64,000 nt of DNA from Cordilura impudica (taxonomy: Eukaryota > Arthropoda > Insecta > Diptera > Scathophagidae). How positions within the stretch are numbered: the stretch's first letter is position 1; each line of letters opens with the position of its first letter. The position numbers and the translations under genes are program-made. The notes under the pieces are model-generated. The model was not told where the DNA came from. It saw nothing but the letters and a program-made list of their open reading frames with translations, and ran no database searches. The stretch covers positions 100,436,585 through 100,500,584 of the forward strand of contig OY821519.1 in assembly GCA_963682025.1 (NCBI GenBank), given 5' to 3'. Shown piece after piece: positions 47,061 through 59,057 of this stretch.

Positions 47061-48574
47061 TCAAATATTCGACGAGCAGTTAAAAGCTGCCGAGAGGACT
47101 GATGATACATCACTAGATTGTTTAGTTATTTGTGTCCTAGACTTTCGCCTATACTTAAATATGTAATTAGAACGGTATGAAGTCAAGTACCTGATAAAAT
47201 ATGGATTTTTTTTACAAATGAGGTGAGACAAAGGATCTTTAAAATTAAATATGTTGCATTTTGGACACTTGCCAAAGGGGTTTTGTCTTGGCTATACAAG
47301 TGGTTTTTATTTGTTTGTTTTGTTGGTGTAAAACATTCTCTTTGCCTGATATTATGATATTCAATGCAACCGTTTATTATTTTTTTTTTAACCATTAAAA
47401 TGACTTAAAATATTGCGTGTTTAAAGTGATTTTCAATATCTTGAATTGCAACGCATGACTTCACAAAAGTCTTTTCTGTAATATTTGAGCTTTCAACAAC
47501 ATGAACATGAACATTTTTTTATTCCAAATAATATTTTTCGTATAGTGGGTTTCCAAAAATCTTCCAAGCATAAAGTTCTTGAACAACAAACAGCACAGAA
47601 ATCCATTGCAATAATAAAACTTACAAGATTCCCAGACATTTGAACAAACGCTACGCTACGTTCATGCAATCTATATATATAATATGACTAAAGTGTTGTT
47701 GCAAATGAGTTGGTGGTTTATAGAAAACATAAGCAATCGATCTACCTGCCTAAAGCAAAACCACCAGTCCCTCGCATCCCTCTCTCCACCCCTTTATAGC
47801 ATTGAAGAAAAAAGTAGCAAATTTAATTTGTTTTTTTTTTTTTTTTTGTCTTAAGCGTCAAAGCGTGTTGCCTCGACAACAAATAACGACAAAGACACCA
47901 AAAATATATACATATATTTTTTGTTTCTGCCATAATGTGGAGATGACTTTTGTGTTGCTTGGAAAAATCCATATTGCTTCTTTTTGGAGTATTCTAATAA
48001 ATGTAATTGTTTATAAACACTGCACTATCCATTTTGCGTGGGTCATTGGCTTTCAAAAGCCAAGCTTTTTTTTGTATTATTTTTTATATTGACGTGTAGA
48101 AGTTTGCAACATTTAATTTAATAAAAAGCATTATTTTTGTTGTTTTGGTCGCACCTTCATTTTTAATGTTGCTTAAATGTTCTTACATCATATTTTGTTA
48201 TTGTAGTTGTTGCTGGTGTTTCTTAAAATGTTTGTCTTACAACCATTTCCGTTAGTTTTAAAAGCTTCCCCCCTGCTAGAAAAATACACAATTTGTTTGA
48301 CATGCAACTTACCATTTAATGTTGCATTTAGTAAAACGCCCAAATAGTTTGTGGTGGATCTTTTGTAATCTATGTTTTCTTAGAACTTTAAATTACTGAC
48401 CTTTCCTTAGGCAAATATTATAATTCTAAGAAAAGAAGTTTTACTGAACTTAGTTTCTGTTAATGGGAACTATTATTAAATGTCGTGAACATCTATTCGT
48501 AAATAACATAATTGATAAAAAAAGAAGCAAGGGAAAAAATGTTGATACTTGTATTAGAAAAAATTTAACTACGA
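47061..48574. other. Apparently unique DNA, no recognised gene
   Basis: Mixed AT-rich sequence with one C-rich patch (CTCTCTCCACCCCTTTATAG near 47780). The frame at 47802-48092 is dominated by a poly-T run and is not convincing. Confidence 0.4.
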
Positions 48575-49625
48575 GGACGGATCAAAAAATGCCCGACTAT
48601 TTTGTATAACAGACAGTTTTTAACTAAGAATGAGAACAGAAATCATTTCATGGCAATACACTTTGCTCAACTTTTTGACAAGTTTTTTAAGCCTTTCAAA
48701 TAATAGGATGTCTCATGGTCCTTAAAATAGACTTTGTGTGAGCACTGATTCCATTGTTGGAGCTAAATATTTTAAGACCGAGCCAATTCTTTTGGTTTCG
48801 AAATAGAAAATAGTCACACCCGGTCTAAATTGACAAACTACTGTAAAAAAAAAATACTCCACAAAAAGTGTGTGCAGGGTTTGATAGTACTATACCATCA
48901 CTTTAAAAAATCGCTAAGGGAATTTTCGAGATATGGCGATTTAAGCGATTTTTCGCGAAGTCTTATGGCGTTTTTTTTTGTAATAATTTCCTCAAGAAAA
49001 CCAAAATTTTTCCAAAATTTTCGAGAGCAACACCCATTAAAAGTTCCTTCGTGCAGTATTTCCTTTTGAACGCTGCAAGAATCAACCCAATCTAAAGCGA
49101 TTTTAGAAAAAAAAATTTAATGTCCATTACTCGAAAACCGCTCCCACTATATTTTTTTCTTTCTTTCAATAGGGTTTATGAAGGTACTCAAGCCCTAAAA
49201 TATGTAAAAAAAAAAAGTAAAACATTATAAAAAAAATAAATAAATAAAAATAGCAAAAAAAAAAAAATCTTTGTCATCGCGAAAAATCGCCCAAATTGCC
49301 ATGTCTCCAAATTTCGCTTAACGAAATTTTTTTTAAGTCACTTTTTGTGCACTATTTTAATCAGCAGTTCTTCAATTCCATCTATGTGTGAAGGGCTAAG
49401 TCCGCAGATTATGGTGGATGAGGTATCAGTTCCTATCGCAATTCATAAATTATATCATGGCGACTACACACGTGTGGAAGCATTTTAGAAGAAGCATTTT
49501 TTCGGCCAAGTGCGGTTGCTGTTTTAAATTGTCAATCCGTGTAAATCCCAAAAAACTGTCGTTTCGAGTGGTTATAAGGATCAATATGGGAAATCACAGT
49601 AGTGTGGAGGGTTTAAAAAAATATA
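48575..49625 (-). pseudogene. mariner remnant, split by a foldback sequence
   Basis: Minus strand. Around 49380-49500 the frame reads NASSKMLPHVC...IIYELR and then ELIPHPP and SADLA, which is the mariner block that follows the second catalytic Asp and ends at the third (HPPYSPDLA in relatives). After the inserted foldback, 48575-48830 reads LFERLKKLV and KVYCHEMISV, resembling the transposase C-terminus. Heavily mutated with stops. The left boundary near GGACGGATCAAAAAATGC may be the element end. Confidence 0.6.
48865..49360. repeat. Foldback sequence: ~60-bp imperfect inverted arms
   Basis: The left arm (about 48862-48960: CACAAAAAGTG ... GCGATTTTTCGCGA) and the right arm (about 49278-49355) are reverse complements with small gaps. 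The loop is AT-rich with A-runs. It sits inside the mariner remnant, so it is younger than it. Confidence 0.65.
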
Positions 49626-49629
49626 ATTT

Positions 49630-50412
49630 TTATACCCTATACCACTATGTGGTTTGGGTATAATGACTTTGTGCTGCTGTTTGTAACAACCAAAAATATA
49701 TGACCTAGACCCATCTTTAATTATACCGATCGAATCAGAATCACTTTCTGAGTTGATTTAACAATGTCCGTCCGTCCGTCCGTCCGTCCGTCTGTGTGTC
49801 CATGTAAAGCTTGTAATCAAACAGGTCGCAAATATGAATATATTTTGATGAAATTTTGTATATAAGCTTTTATCGGCCATGTGATGAACGCTATTGAAAT
49901 TGGTGAGAATCTTTCCATGTTCAGACCTAGCCCCCATACAAATTACCCATATGAAATCGACATAAATTGCCATAAGATCCAAATTGTCATATAGATCTTA
50001 CTCAAATTGGGTTTGTATGCGTTCATTACATCCACTAATGAGTAGTCCAAAAATGATCCCTTTGACCTCATATAGAGCTGCTTCCCGATCTTCACTTAAA
50101 TCTATTAAAAAACAAAAATATTGCACTGATTCTTCTCAAATTTTGTTTGTACATATTTTTGCAAAATACAAGAGACTTTACAAACATGATCAGGATTGGT
50201 CCATTTTTGGACCTAGTCCCTTTATAGATATAGCATCCGATATGAACTTTTTCATATCTGCAGCCAAAAAAATTAATAAAAATCCCACTCAAATTTGGTT
50301 TTTGCTTATTTTCAATGTCCAGTTAGTTGGGCCTAAGAGATAGGGTTTCTAAACGCATGGTATAGGGTATCGTATAGTCGGTCTAGACCGACTATAATTT
50401 TCTTACTTGTTT
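49630..50412 (-). mobile_element. GGAC-tract repeat (family B), copy 4
   Basis: Complete minus-strand copy: TATACCCTATACCACTATG, then (GTCC)n at about 49768-49790, the body, and the palindrome AGTCGGTCTAGACCGACT near 50378-50395 with TTTTCTTACTTGTTT at the end. Very close to copy 2 at 17254. Confidence 0.9.
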
Positions 50413-50569
50413 ATTTTTAGCTTAAAATTTTTTATACTTTTTTTTTTAATTTTTATTTTTTTATATTATATTTTTGTTTAATTATTTTTAAAATGTTATT
50501 TGAAGTATTTTTTTTAAAATATTTTTTTAAATTATTAATTTTTTATGTATTTTTTTAAAATATACTTAT

Positions 50570-50800
50570 TATGCCCTCCACACCACCGTGCAGAGGATAT
50601 ATATCAGTTTGTCATTCCGTGTGTAACGCATCGAAATATTAATTTGCTTTCCCATAAACAATCCGAGTCGCTATAGCGATGTCCGTCTGTCCATCCGTCT
50701 GTCTGTCTGTTGAAATCACGCTCATTCACAAAATAAACCAACTACCTGACTAAACTTAGTACAATATTGTTTGTTATTATTTGGAGCAGGTTGATATTTG
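50570..50800 (-). repeat. Second GTCC-tract repeat type, partial
   Basis: GGATATATATCAGTTTGTC...AACGCATCGAAATATT, then GATGTCCGTCTGTCCATCC near 50677. The layout resembles family B (GTCC tract after a CGATG) but the sequence is different, so it is a separate relative. Boundaries are approximate; 50413-50569 is A/T-only filler. Confidence 0.5.
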
Positions 50801-50924
50801 AAATGGGGTAAATCGGACATCATTGTCCTAAGATATGAGCCAAAATATGGAGATACTAGATTACTAAAAACACGGTGTGTTTGTTGTAATAATTTTAAAA
50901 TATATTGTGTACATTTATTATAAG

Positions 50925-51290
50925 CTAGTAGTTCCATCGCTCGAAATTCGAGTGCAATTTCTAGGCAGCTTTATTTTTCAACTTAGCCAATTCACAAACC
51001 AACACTTTATTGGTTTATTATTATTGTGAATGAAGATAACAAACTCATTAACAAACACATTAACAAATTTAATAAAACACACATAGCATATGTATAATTT
51101 TATGTATGTGTTAGTAGCAACCTTAAATGCAATTTACTCAAAATAAAGGAAAAAGTTTAAAAATCTCTAAATCTGCAAAACGGCTAAAAATAAATACCTT
51201 TCAAATAATATACGTTTGGTCAAAATCGGGATAAAATGGTAGAACAAAACATCGGTCACAAGAAATCGCCTAAGCTATTAATATTATTGA
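50925..51290 (-). mobile_element. Helitron-like repeat
   Basis: Minus strand, from TCAATAATATTAATAGC at 51290 to the hairpin and CTAG at 50925-50928, flanked by A and T. It shares the GATGAC...CATTAACAAACACATTAAC variant with the 3' end at 28783. A scrap ATATCAAAGATTCGGCAAAG follows near 51320. Confidence 0.85.
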
Positions 51291-51381
51291 TAATGTAATC
51301 GTAAAACCCAGGTCGAGGATATCAAAGATTCGGCAAAGCCGAGCCTTTTTTTAATATTTTAGTCTTTTAATCTTTAATTTA

Positions 51382-51765
51382 CTAGCAGATTCCAGATTAA
51401 TTTACTAGCAAATTCGAGTGCAAATTCTAGGTAATTTTATTTTTTTATGTAATAAAGATCCTAAAAGTATGCTTCACAGTTCAACTCATTTTAAATGAAG
51501 AAAACAAACTCAACACATCAACACAAAGCCATTAACAAATTTAATAAACACACAAGTAGCATTGTATAATTTTATGTATGTGTTATAGCAAATTTAAACG
51601 ATCATAACTCCAAAAAAATATTCCAGACGATGAAAATCTGTAAATCTGGGTAACAGCTAAAAAGAAATACCTTTCATATGATACACTTTTTGTCAAAATC
51701 GGGGTAAAACTGTGAAACTTACATCGGTCACAAGAAATCGCCTTGCCTATTAATATTAATTTATA
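51382..51765 (-). mobile_element. Helitron-like repeat with duplicated 3' tip
   Basis: Minus strand. Two CTAG tips lie 23 bp apart (51382-51385 and 51405-51408). The first lacks the hairpin, as if a second short terminus had been appended. The 5' end GCCTATTAATATTAA near 51746 is slightly altered. Confidence 0.75.
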
Positions 51766-51918
51766 TTGTGTGTAGCAAAACAATAGAAAAAAAAAAACAC
51801 CGAGAAATGTCACCAACACATAAAATGTTAAAAAAAAAAATAAATAAAAATAAATAAGTAAATATTTTTTTTAATTTGAAAATAAAGGTTTTATTTAAAA
51901 ATTTTCATTATTTTTTTG

Positions 51919-51949
<31 letters not shown>

Positions 51950-53270
51950 CGAACTGACGTAGCAGAGCAAAACAAACTTCATTTGTAGAACCGTGTCATC
52001 TTATCAATGGTTTTAAAGTAGTTCATCAAAAAAAACATTATGAATAAATGCGAAATATAACTGGTGTCAATTCAGCAAGTTCAATTTCTGAATATTTTTC
52101 TCAGTCAGTTAACTGCTACATTAAAATAGTTTATAAAAATTTAATGCTGCCTCAGCAATTATTTGTGTATATTGTTTTATTATTGTTGGTTTCGAATGGT
52201 TAAGTGTAAAACTTAATTTACTTTACTATCTCTGCGTATTGAGCCATTTATTTGTGAGTTTATTTTTTTTTATTTAAATTATCTTAACAACATGGAATTC
52301 TGATGAGAAAAACTAAACTAAACTGGGATTTATTTATTTTTTAATGTTTACTCTTCTGTTTATTGTGGTTTACAACGCAATAGATATCATTTTCATTTAA
52401 CCACAAATTTATGAAATTTTTCTAAAATTATCACAACTTTTATAAAAAAATATATATATATTTATATATAATAAAAATACCATAATGTCAATGAACTTTT
52501 TTTTTCATTTATTATGTTTTAATTTACACACATCAGCATAATAAAATGCGATACTAAGATTTAAACATTTTTTTTTATTATATTTAACGAAACAACAAAA
52601 TAAAGCAACATAAATTTTAAACATAGAAAACTTTGACAAAAAACTAAACCAACCTTAATACCCAATTACATTAATTGTGGCAATTGTGTTGTGAACTCTT
52701 TAACTGACGACCGGGCGGACAGAGAGAGATAGAGCACTGGCCAAACCCCATAGTGTTGGATGGAGTCATAAAGACTAGCTGACGCGTCATATATTTTTTT
52801 AATATATATAATTCCAACTTTTTTCTTCTTTACTTTCCTCCACTGGAGTTTATTTGCTGTGTATGTTGATTACTTTGTTTTAATGTACGAGTCAGTAGCC
52901 AGTCACTAGTTATTATGAGCTTAAGAAATTTAATTTTTATTTACAACTAAGTGTGATTCCATAGAGTATTTCGTAATCATTTAATTGAAGTGTGTATATT
53001 TACAAAATGGAGCATATTTTTTTATGGAATTAATGTTAACTGAAATATTGTGTAGCTGTTGATGATAGTGTTTCTTTAATTAAGCCAGAAAAAAAAAAAA
53101 AAAATGGCTTCCATGTAGTGAAATGTGTGTTATTCTTGGGATTCGGATGTGGTGAAAAAAGTTGAACTGTTTCCAATGAATTTAACATGGGCTTGTCATA
53201 GCACGGAAGTTGTCTATAATGGATCCGGGGCAGCTTATTTAAACTAATTTTAGAATTTAAACTCTTCAAA
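51766..53270. other. Spacer, no recognised feature
   Basis: Poly-A tract at about 51921-51949, TA run near 52450-52470. The phrase ACGACCGGGCGGACAGAGAGAG near 52706 stands out as GC-rich. No gene or element recognised. Confidence 0.4.
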
Positions 53271-53273
53271 AGA

Positions 53274-54767
53274 ATATTAAATTTTGTGCATATGCAGATG
53301 ACTTCAGTGTACTGATCAAACCGAATAATAAGAAAAACCCCAATCTTAATATCAGTAACCTATTCGATAATATCTTACGTTGGTGTGAGATTTCTGGTGC
53401 AGTGCTATCGGAGAATAAATGCCAATACATGCACGTATGTAGGAAACAGAACTGTACTACTAATTTAGTTACAGGTAATATCCATCTTACACAATCTAAC
53501 AAATTGAGAATATTAGGCATGATCTTTAATACGACTCTTAAATGGAATGCCCATATTGACTATCTGGTTGGAGCTTTAGTAAATCGTACTAATATTAAAT
53601 ATCTATCGTTTCCTAAATTCAATACAAGCACGTGTACCCTACTAAATATGGTGAAAGCCCTCATTATATCGAAAGTTAGGTATGGTTTATTCCTGTATGG
53701 AAATTCTTCCAAAACCTACCTCGAAAAGGTAAAAACGGTTATAAGCATGGCAACCCGACACGTCCTAGGCACACTACGAACTACTCCAATAAATAACATT
53801 AACTTTGAAGAAATATGTTAAATTTAGATTTGTTATACCAACTCGAATCGAAGAAACTCATTAAATCTATTATGTTTTGTCAAGATACTCCTCTCAGATC
53901 TCTTGTTGACAAATATACATCTTGTAAATTACATAAAATTAAATCCACCCTTTACCACACCTTGAAAAACACCACCGAGTTTTACCTACCTACCAAGATT
54001 GCCAAATCTAGTACTTTAAGCCACCCTCCATGGCACTTAAATATGAAGTCAATAGACTTATCCCTATCCCAGCATACCAATACCGTCTAATGTTTCAAGA
54101 AATTATCAGTAAACACCACGACAGAACTCCTATCTACACAGACGGATAAAAGGCAAATGAAACCGTATCATTTGCCGTTAGTTCAGAAAGCAATGTTATT
54201 TATTCATCTTTGCTTCCAGATTTTAGTACTGTATTTACTTCTGAAATAATGGCAATATACGAAGCAATTGGACTCTGCGAGAGAAATCGGAAATTCGCTA
54301 TTTGCACTGATTCACTTTCGGCAATTCATGCCATAATAAACATTAATAACAACAACTTTTCTGCAATGAATATCAGAAACGCATTAATTAAAAAATTCCC
54401 CCAGAATTTTGTTTAGGTTTCAGGCCATTCCTCCATACCAGATAATGAACTCGCTGACTTTGCTGCCAATCAGGCACATATGTAGATCTCCTTTACTCAT
54501 GACAGTAAATAGAAATTTTTCGGACATTAAAAGGACAGCAAATTCTAGCATCTATAGCTTAAATTGTGATGGAATTTAACTAACAGTTGGTACAAATCAA
54601 TCAACCCTACTAGAAAATATATATAAATACTAACCAGATAACAATTTTATTAATATGATTAATTAGATATGATTAATTTTCTTAGACTCAGATTGGGACA
54701 TACAAAATTAACACACACCTACATAATCTCAGGAACCAGTCCCCCAACATGTGGGTGCGATAACAAA
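53274..54767 (+). pseudogene. I-like LINE: reverse transcriptase C-half plus RNase H
   Basis: The frame enters at KFCAYADDFSVLI, with the catalytic YADD at about 53289-53300 intact. It continues through SENKCQYMHV and ILGMIFNTTLKWNAHI to SKVRYGLFLYG and a stop near 53819; the next block MLNLDLLYQLESKKL follows overlapping in another frame. An RNase H domain comes next: YTDG near 54140, SEIMAIYEAI near 54245, TDSLSAIHAI near 54310 and GHSSIPDNELAD near 54425, covering the D-E-D-D residues. A final RLRLGHTKLTH...PPTCGCD near 54680-54765 is the Cys-rich tail. RNase H downstream of the reverse transcriptase points to the I superclade. 5'-truncated with several stops and shifts; joined directly to a Helitron fragment. 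Confidence 0.9.
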
Positions 54768-54901
54768 TAAATGAGTTTGTTTTTTTGTGTTGATTTGTGA
54801 ATTGGCTATAATTGATTAGCATACCTTTAGGGTCTTTATTTAATGAAAAAATAAAATTTCCTAGAATTTGCACTCGAATTTCGAGGGCTGGAATCTGCTA
54901 G
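54768..54901 (+). mobile_element. Helitron 3' fragment
   Basis: Only the last ~134 bp of the family, ending hairpin plus CTAG at 54898-54901 and followed by T. It joins the LINE tail at AAATGAGTTTG. Confidence 0.85.
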
Positions 54902-54934
54902 TATAATATAATACGAATAATAAATTTTACTCCA

Positions 54935-55985
54935 ATATCGAGAATACTTGTTATGTACGATGGCGGTTTGATAAACTTTTGAACAATAGTTAATTTTTTC
55001 AACATAGCCTCGTTTTCAGTCAATACATTTATACAAGTATTTTTCAAATTTTTTATTTATATCATCCAAAAAATAGGCTTACTCACGGTCCACAAAACAG
55101 GCACTTATTTCAGTGTTGGCCTCTTCCTTTAAATCTCTTAACGCCGAGTTTTCTCTTCATGTTTAAAAACAGTAAATAGTCGCTGGGAGCTAAATCTGGA
55201 GCTACATTAGGTGTGCTAGTAGCTTGTAGCTCAATTTATGGATTTTTTCCTTCAAGATATGTTTTTGCTTCAAATCAATGTCGAATCTGTTTAACAGCTG
55301 TTAATAATATTTGCCGGTTATGGTTTTGCGCTTTAGAAGGTAAACCATCTGGATGATACCGCATGCATCGAAAAAAAATAAAAATGCAGCCATGACCTTG
55401 TTGGCTGTCAGACCCACCTTCACCTTCTTTGGTGAACTTTGAACTTGTACCAAGAAAAGATCACTGCTTTAACTGTTCCATGGTCGCTGGTGTTTCGTCC
55501 CTGGTTATGAAACGGCGCAAAACTCCTTCGGATAGCGGTTGAACATTACCAAAAACTCCTTTTAAGTGGTCGATCTTTTTCACGTCCAAATATATATGTA
55601 AAATGTGATTTACCCGCTCAGTTGAGATGGCTACACTCAGCCACCTTACACAGTTTCATTCTCCAATCGCCCAATATCATTCAATGGATTTTATCAAAGA
55701 TTTCTGACGTGACGGCCTGAATGTTGTAATGGCAAGTGACGCCGAGCGTACCATTGTACGACCACAACAGATTTCAGAAAACCACTTCTTAGCCATTGCA
55801 GTTAATGGTGCTGAGTCCCCATAGTATTTATCAAGCCTTTCTTTGGTTTCAATAATGGTTTATATTTTTTTTAAAAAATTAATGTTTTATGAGCACTCGA
55901 AATTCACTTTCTTCTATTGTTGCAAAATATCTCAAGGTTGTGGCTTTTTTATATGTCTGACAATCACACACAATATGACGCGGCT
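54935..55985 (-). pseudogene. mariner (Mos1-like) transposase pseudogene, near full length
   Basis: Minus strand in order: EFRVLIKH near 55885; ETKERLDKYYGDSAP near 55815-55845; KKWFSE near 55790; TERVNHILHIYLDVKK near 55580-55625; FITRDET near 55495 with the first catalytic Asp region; GLTANKVMAAF near 55400; the VGLTANK / SALRDLKEEANTEISACFVDRE C-terminal part near 55090-55150; KYLYKCI near 55030. Numerous stops and shifts, and the second Asp block is not clear. Order and length match mariner. Confidence 0.85.
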
Positions 55986-56204
55986 TGCTCAAAGAAAAAG
56001 AAAAAAAAGAAAAAAGAAACCTTAGGAATATTTGTTTTTCATTGACATTAAAAGAAATTGAAATTTTGTATTCATGTAGACCATGAATCGTGTATTAAAT
56101 TGACGGAATTTTTAAGAACAATTAAAATTGAACAGTTTGCTTAAAAATTGTTTATAAAAATGGTCATTTAAAATAATTAAAGTACAAAAAAAAAAAATAT
56201 GAAA

Positions 56205-56393
56205 AAAAAACGTGAAAGGATGCACGAAAACGGCAGCAGCTGCAAGAGAGAGACAACGTATCTGTAGATTGGCCTGAAGTTCTACCATATCGGCTAGAAA
56301 AAATCACGAAGAAAGGCAGTGACGGGAAGGGCGAGGAAGGACGGTGTCATATCGTAATACGGGCTCATCCATTTAGTTTTAGAATTAGCTTCT
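56205..56393 (+). other. Coding-like open segment, unrecognised
   Basis: About 60 codons are open on plus (KRQQLQERDNV, DWPEVLPYRLEKITKKGSDG, GEEGRCHIVIRAHPF) before a TAA near 56391. It has no ATG, is GC-richer than its surroundings, and is rich in charged residues. No family is recognised. It may be part of the following Tc1 remnant's flank or a host exon. Confidence 0.2.
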
Positions 56394-56439
56394 TTTAAAA
56401 GAATATTTAAAGTCGCATTTCGATAAATTATTTATTTCG

Positions 56440-56735
56440 ACCTATAGCATAGAGCTACCAATACGATAACCGTCCGATTCAGTAGATTTGGGATCAAAGC
56501 GTAGAACTTATGAATTGGCACCCATATTCACCAGACCTAAATATTATGGAAGATGTCTGGTCTGGGGTGGTTTGTGAGAAAAGTATATCAAGGCGATAGG
56601 CAGTTTGAAAAAAAAAACAAAGCCTTTAAAGGATGCTATAACAGAATCATGGTGCTTAGCTGTATATGATAAACCGCATATATAAGATGGTTTTGAAAAC
56701 GAGGATAGTATCCATTACTAAGGACGTAATTTTAT
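56440..56735 (+). pseudogene. Tc1-like transposase C-terminal fragment
   Basis: HPYSPDLNIMEDVW near 56520-56560 is the Tc1 block holding the third catalytic residue (Glu of NIIEN in relatives). It is preceded by a degenerate second-Asp region near 56465 and followed by KAIGSLKK-like and KMVLKTR sequence. Frameshifted; about 100 codons survive. Confidence 0.75.
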
Positions 56736-56779
56736 TTAACTGAAATTTTAATAAAGAAAATAAATAAAAACAAAAAGAT

Positions 56780-57180
56780 TGTTAAATTCGGCGGTACCGA
56801 ATCTTGGATACCACCCACCACCCTTAAGTTAAAAAGGGCAGCTTTTAAAAAATAGGTAATTTTCAAGAAAAGCTACTTTTTGCTAAATTTTATGATACTA
56901 TTTTAAGAAAGGTAATTTTTTAACAAAACTTGTTTTAAAAAAAATTACTTTTCGAAATAAGTACTTTTAAAAAATTTTTTTTTTTTTTTTAGAAAAAGCA
57001 TAATTTTTTACAAAGATTACTTTGTTTTAACAAAGGATACCTTTTTAAAAAGCGGTAATTTTTCAAAAAGATAAAAAGGGTACTTTTTTGAAAAAAGGAT
57101 ACTTTAAAAAAAAGTGAGATTTTTCAAAAAATGGTACTTTAGAAAACCGGGTACTTTTTTAAAAACGGTACGGCTATAAT
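56780..57180. repeat. Hairpin repeat end plus degenerate GGTACTTTTTAAAAA array
   Basis: At about 56780-56815 the motif TTAAATTCGGCGGTACCGAA with TCTTGGATACC is the hairpin end related to 6706-6742. It is followed to about 57180 by degenerate units of the type AAAAAGGGTACTTTTTNAAA, similar in flavour to, but shorter than, the 32.8-36.0 kb array. Confidence 0.7.
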
Positions 57181-57373
57181 TTCATTGCATTTCCTTTCAT
57201 TTTTTTTTTTTTTTTGTTTGGATTGGTTTGGTCTGGTCAGAAATTTTTTATTTTTTTATTTTTTTTTTTTTTTTAAGTTTCAAATGATTCAAATTCATTA
57301 GTTTCTTAAAGAATGTGTTAAAATCTTAAACTTTTGTGCATTTTCTGTATAGTGAAACTACGTCTTTACTTTT

Positions 57374-58180
57374 GTATACTCTATCGTCCAAAAGTAGTTG
57401 CCATTCGTAAAATATGTTTTTTTCGCTAATAGTTCCCGTTTAAATGTCATATAAAGATGGAATTTTTCATTCATTATTGAGTTAATATTTTATTATGTAC
57501 AATAAAAACATTGTTTTTTTTTTATCAAGGGATCGTGTCGAATCGATGCATTTGCGAATAAACGTGAGGATCGTGTAATAATAACGAGAAGTCAACGAAA
57601 TCGTCGCATAGCAGCTCCAAAATAGCCGCCCATATAAATAGCAGTCAAGCGAATGCAGTAAGTGTGACTGCGGTAAAACGATGCCTTATGGCAACTGGCT
57701 TCAACAGCTGAATCGCCATGAAAAAAACCACAAGATAAAGAAAAAGGTTAGAGTAGGCTAAAAAATATGGAAACTGGGCTTTCAGCGATTGGTGCAAGGT
57801 CTTTTGGTCCGATGAATCGAAGTGTGAAGTGTTCGGCTGAAAGTGGTGAATTTTTGTGAGGCGCTCAGCTGGATAACGTGCGTCGGATACATGCCTAAGG
57901 CCAACAGTCAAACACGTGTAGGATCCGTAATGTTTTGGGTTCACTTTTCTGGCGAAAATGTTTGCGAGTTATACAGAATTGAAGAAATGGAGGTGGTCAC
58001 ATTGATTAATCTAAAATTTAGTAATAGAGTGTACTTAAAAAAAAAAAATATTCCTGTAAATAGTAAAAGTAAAAAATGAAGAATATATGTTCGAAATTTT
58101 AAGAACTTTCATTGAAAAATAAAGGAGATATGGACATTTGAAATTTAAGGGGTGGCAAATACTATTGGGCGTAGTGTAAG
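57374..58180 (+). pseudogene. Tc1-like element remnant
   Basis: Coding blocks on plus: WAFSDWCKVFWSDESKCEVFG near 57775-57835 (first catalytic Asp in WSDESK) and, in another frame, VGSVMFWVHFSGENVCELYRI near 57915-57985 (Tc1 GGSVMVWGCFS block). The ends TATACTCTATCGTCC...AGTTGCCA (57374) and TGGCAAATACTATTGGGCG (to about 58180) look like diverged inverted repeats. The part with the second and third catalytic residues is absent, so this is an internally deleted, decayed copy. Confidence 0.75.
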
Positions 58181-58232
58181 TTTGATTTAATATTAAAAAT
58201 GTCACTCATACATATACATCTCTTCAATTCTA

Positions 58233-58990
58233 AAGGGTGATCCATTTCGAGGTTCCCTACTTTTTTAAAGAAAAAAACACAGAATGACACGCGTGATGTT
58301 TTGCTCCAAGGCCTGAATCGAATCGGGATTGTCCGCATAAACCTTAGACTTTACATATCCCCACAGGAAAAAGTCTACGGTGTGATATCAGACGATCTTG
58401 GTGGCCAATCGACCGGCCCAAAACGTGAAATTATCTGCTCACCGAAGTGTTCTCTCAATAAATCCATTGATTGATGCGCTGTGGCGCCGTCTTGTTGAAA
58501 CCAAATGTCGCCGAGATAACGAGCTTCAATTTCAGGCATGATACGTCAGTCCGAGTTGCTGCGAACGGCGCCGAATCAATTCGCCACGGTTTTCGTGTAC
58601 ACACTCAGCTACGGCCGCTATATTTTCTTCATTGAGTGCTGGACGTGGTCTATTCGGTCGAATATTATCCAATAATGAATGCTGGATCTCAAGATGGGTG
58701 ATGGTGTTGCGAATAGTACGCTCAGTAGGCCGATTATGTTGACCATAAGTTGAGCGAAGTGCACGAAACACATTCTTCACAGAACGAGAATTTTCGTAAT
58801 AAAGTTGAACGATTTGTAAACGTTGTTTAGGCGTAAGTCTTTCCATGATGAGATGCCAAACAATACTAAACAAAAATAACATGACAGCATGACACGACTC
58901 ACACGTGATCTCTCAAAAAAAGGCTGTTGAAAAAAGTATCTCTACTTCAAAAAATTTATATAAAAAAAGGGAAAAATTAAAATTTTTTTT
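58233..58990 (-). pseudogene. mariner-family element with internal deletion
   Basis: Minus strand: METLT-like start MERLTPKQRLQIVQLYYE at about 58840, then an N-terminal DNA-binding half to RRRSQQLGLTY (58535). It jumps directly to EARYLGDIWFQQDGATAHQ (second Asp) and RFGPVDWPPRSSDITP (third Asp region), then FFLWGYVKSKVYADNP after a one-base loss. The first-Asp domain is missing. The left end AAGGGTGATCCATTTCGAGG next to TA (58231) is the inverted repeat; the other end is degraded. Related to, but a different subfamily from, the element at 44092. Confidence 0.88.
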
Positions 58991-59057
58991 GAAGATTTCA
59001 TTCGATAAGATTAGTCCAACTTGATTTGCTGCAGCTATTTGCTGATGAATGAAATAA

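Noticed and set aside
49984..50343. 119-codon open frame in family B copy 4
   Set aside because: Antisense or alternative frame of the same repeat, with breaks in sister copies.
53036..53269. Minus-strand frame upstream of the I-like LINE
   Set aside because: Contains a homopolymer-encoded Phe run and no family motif.
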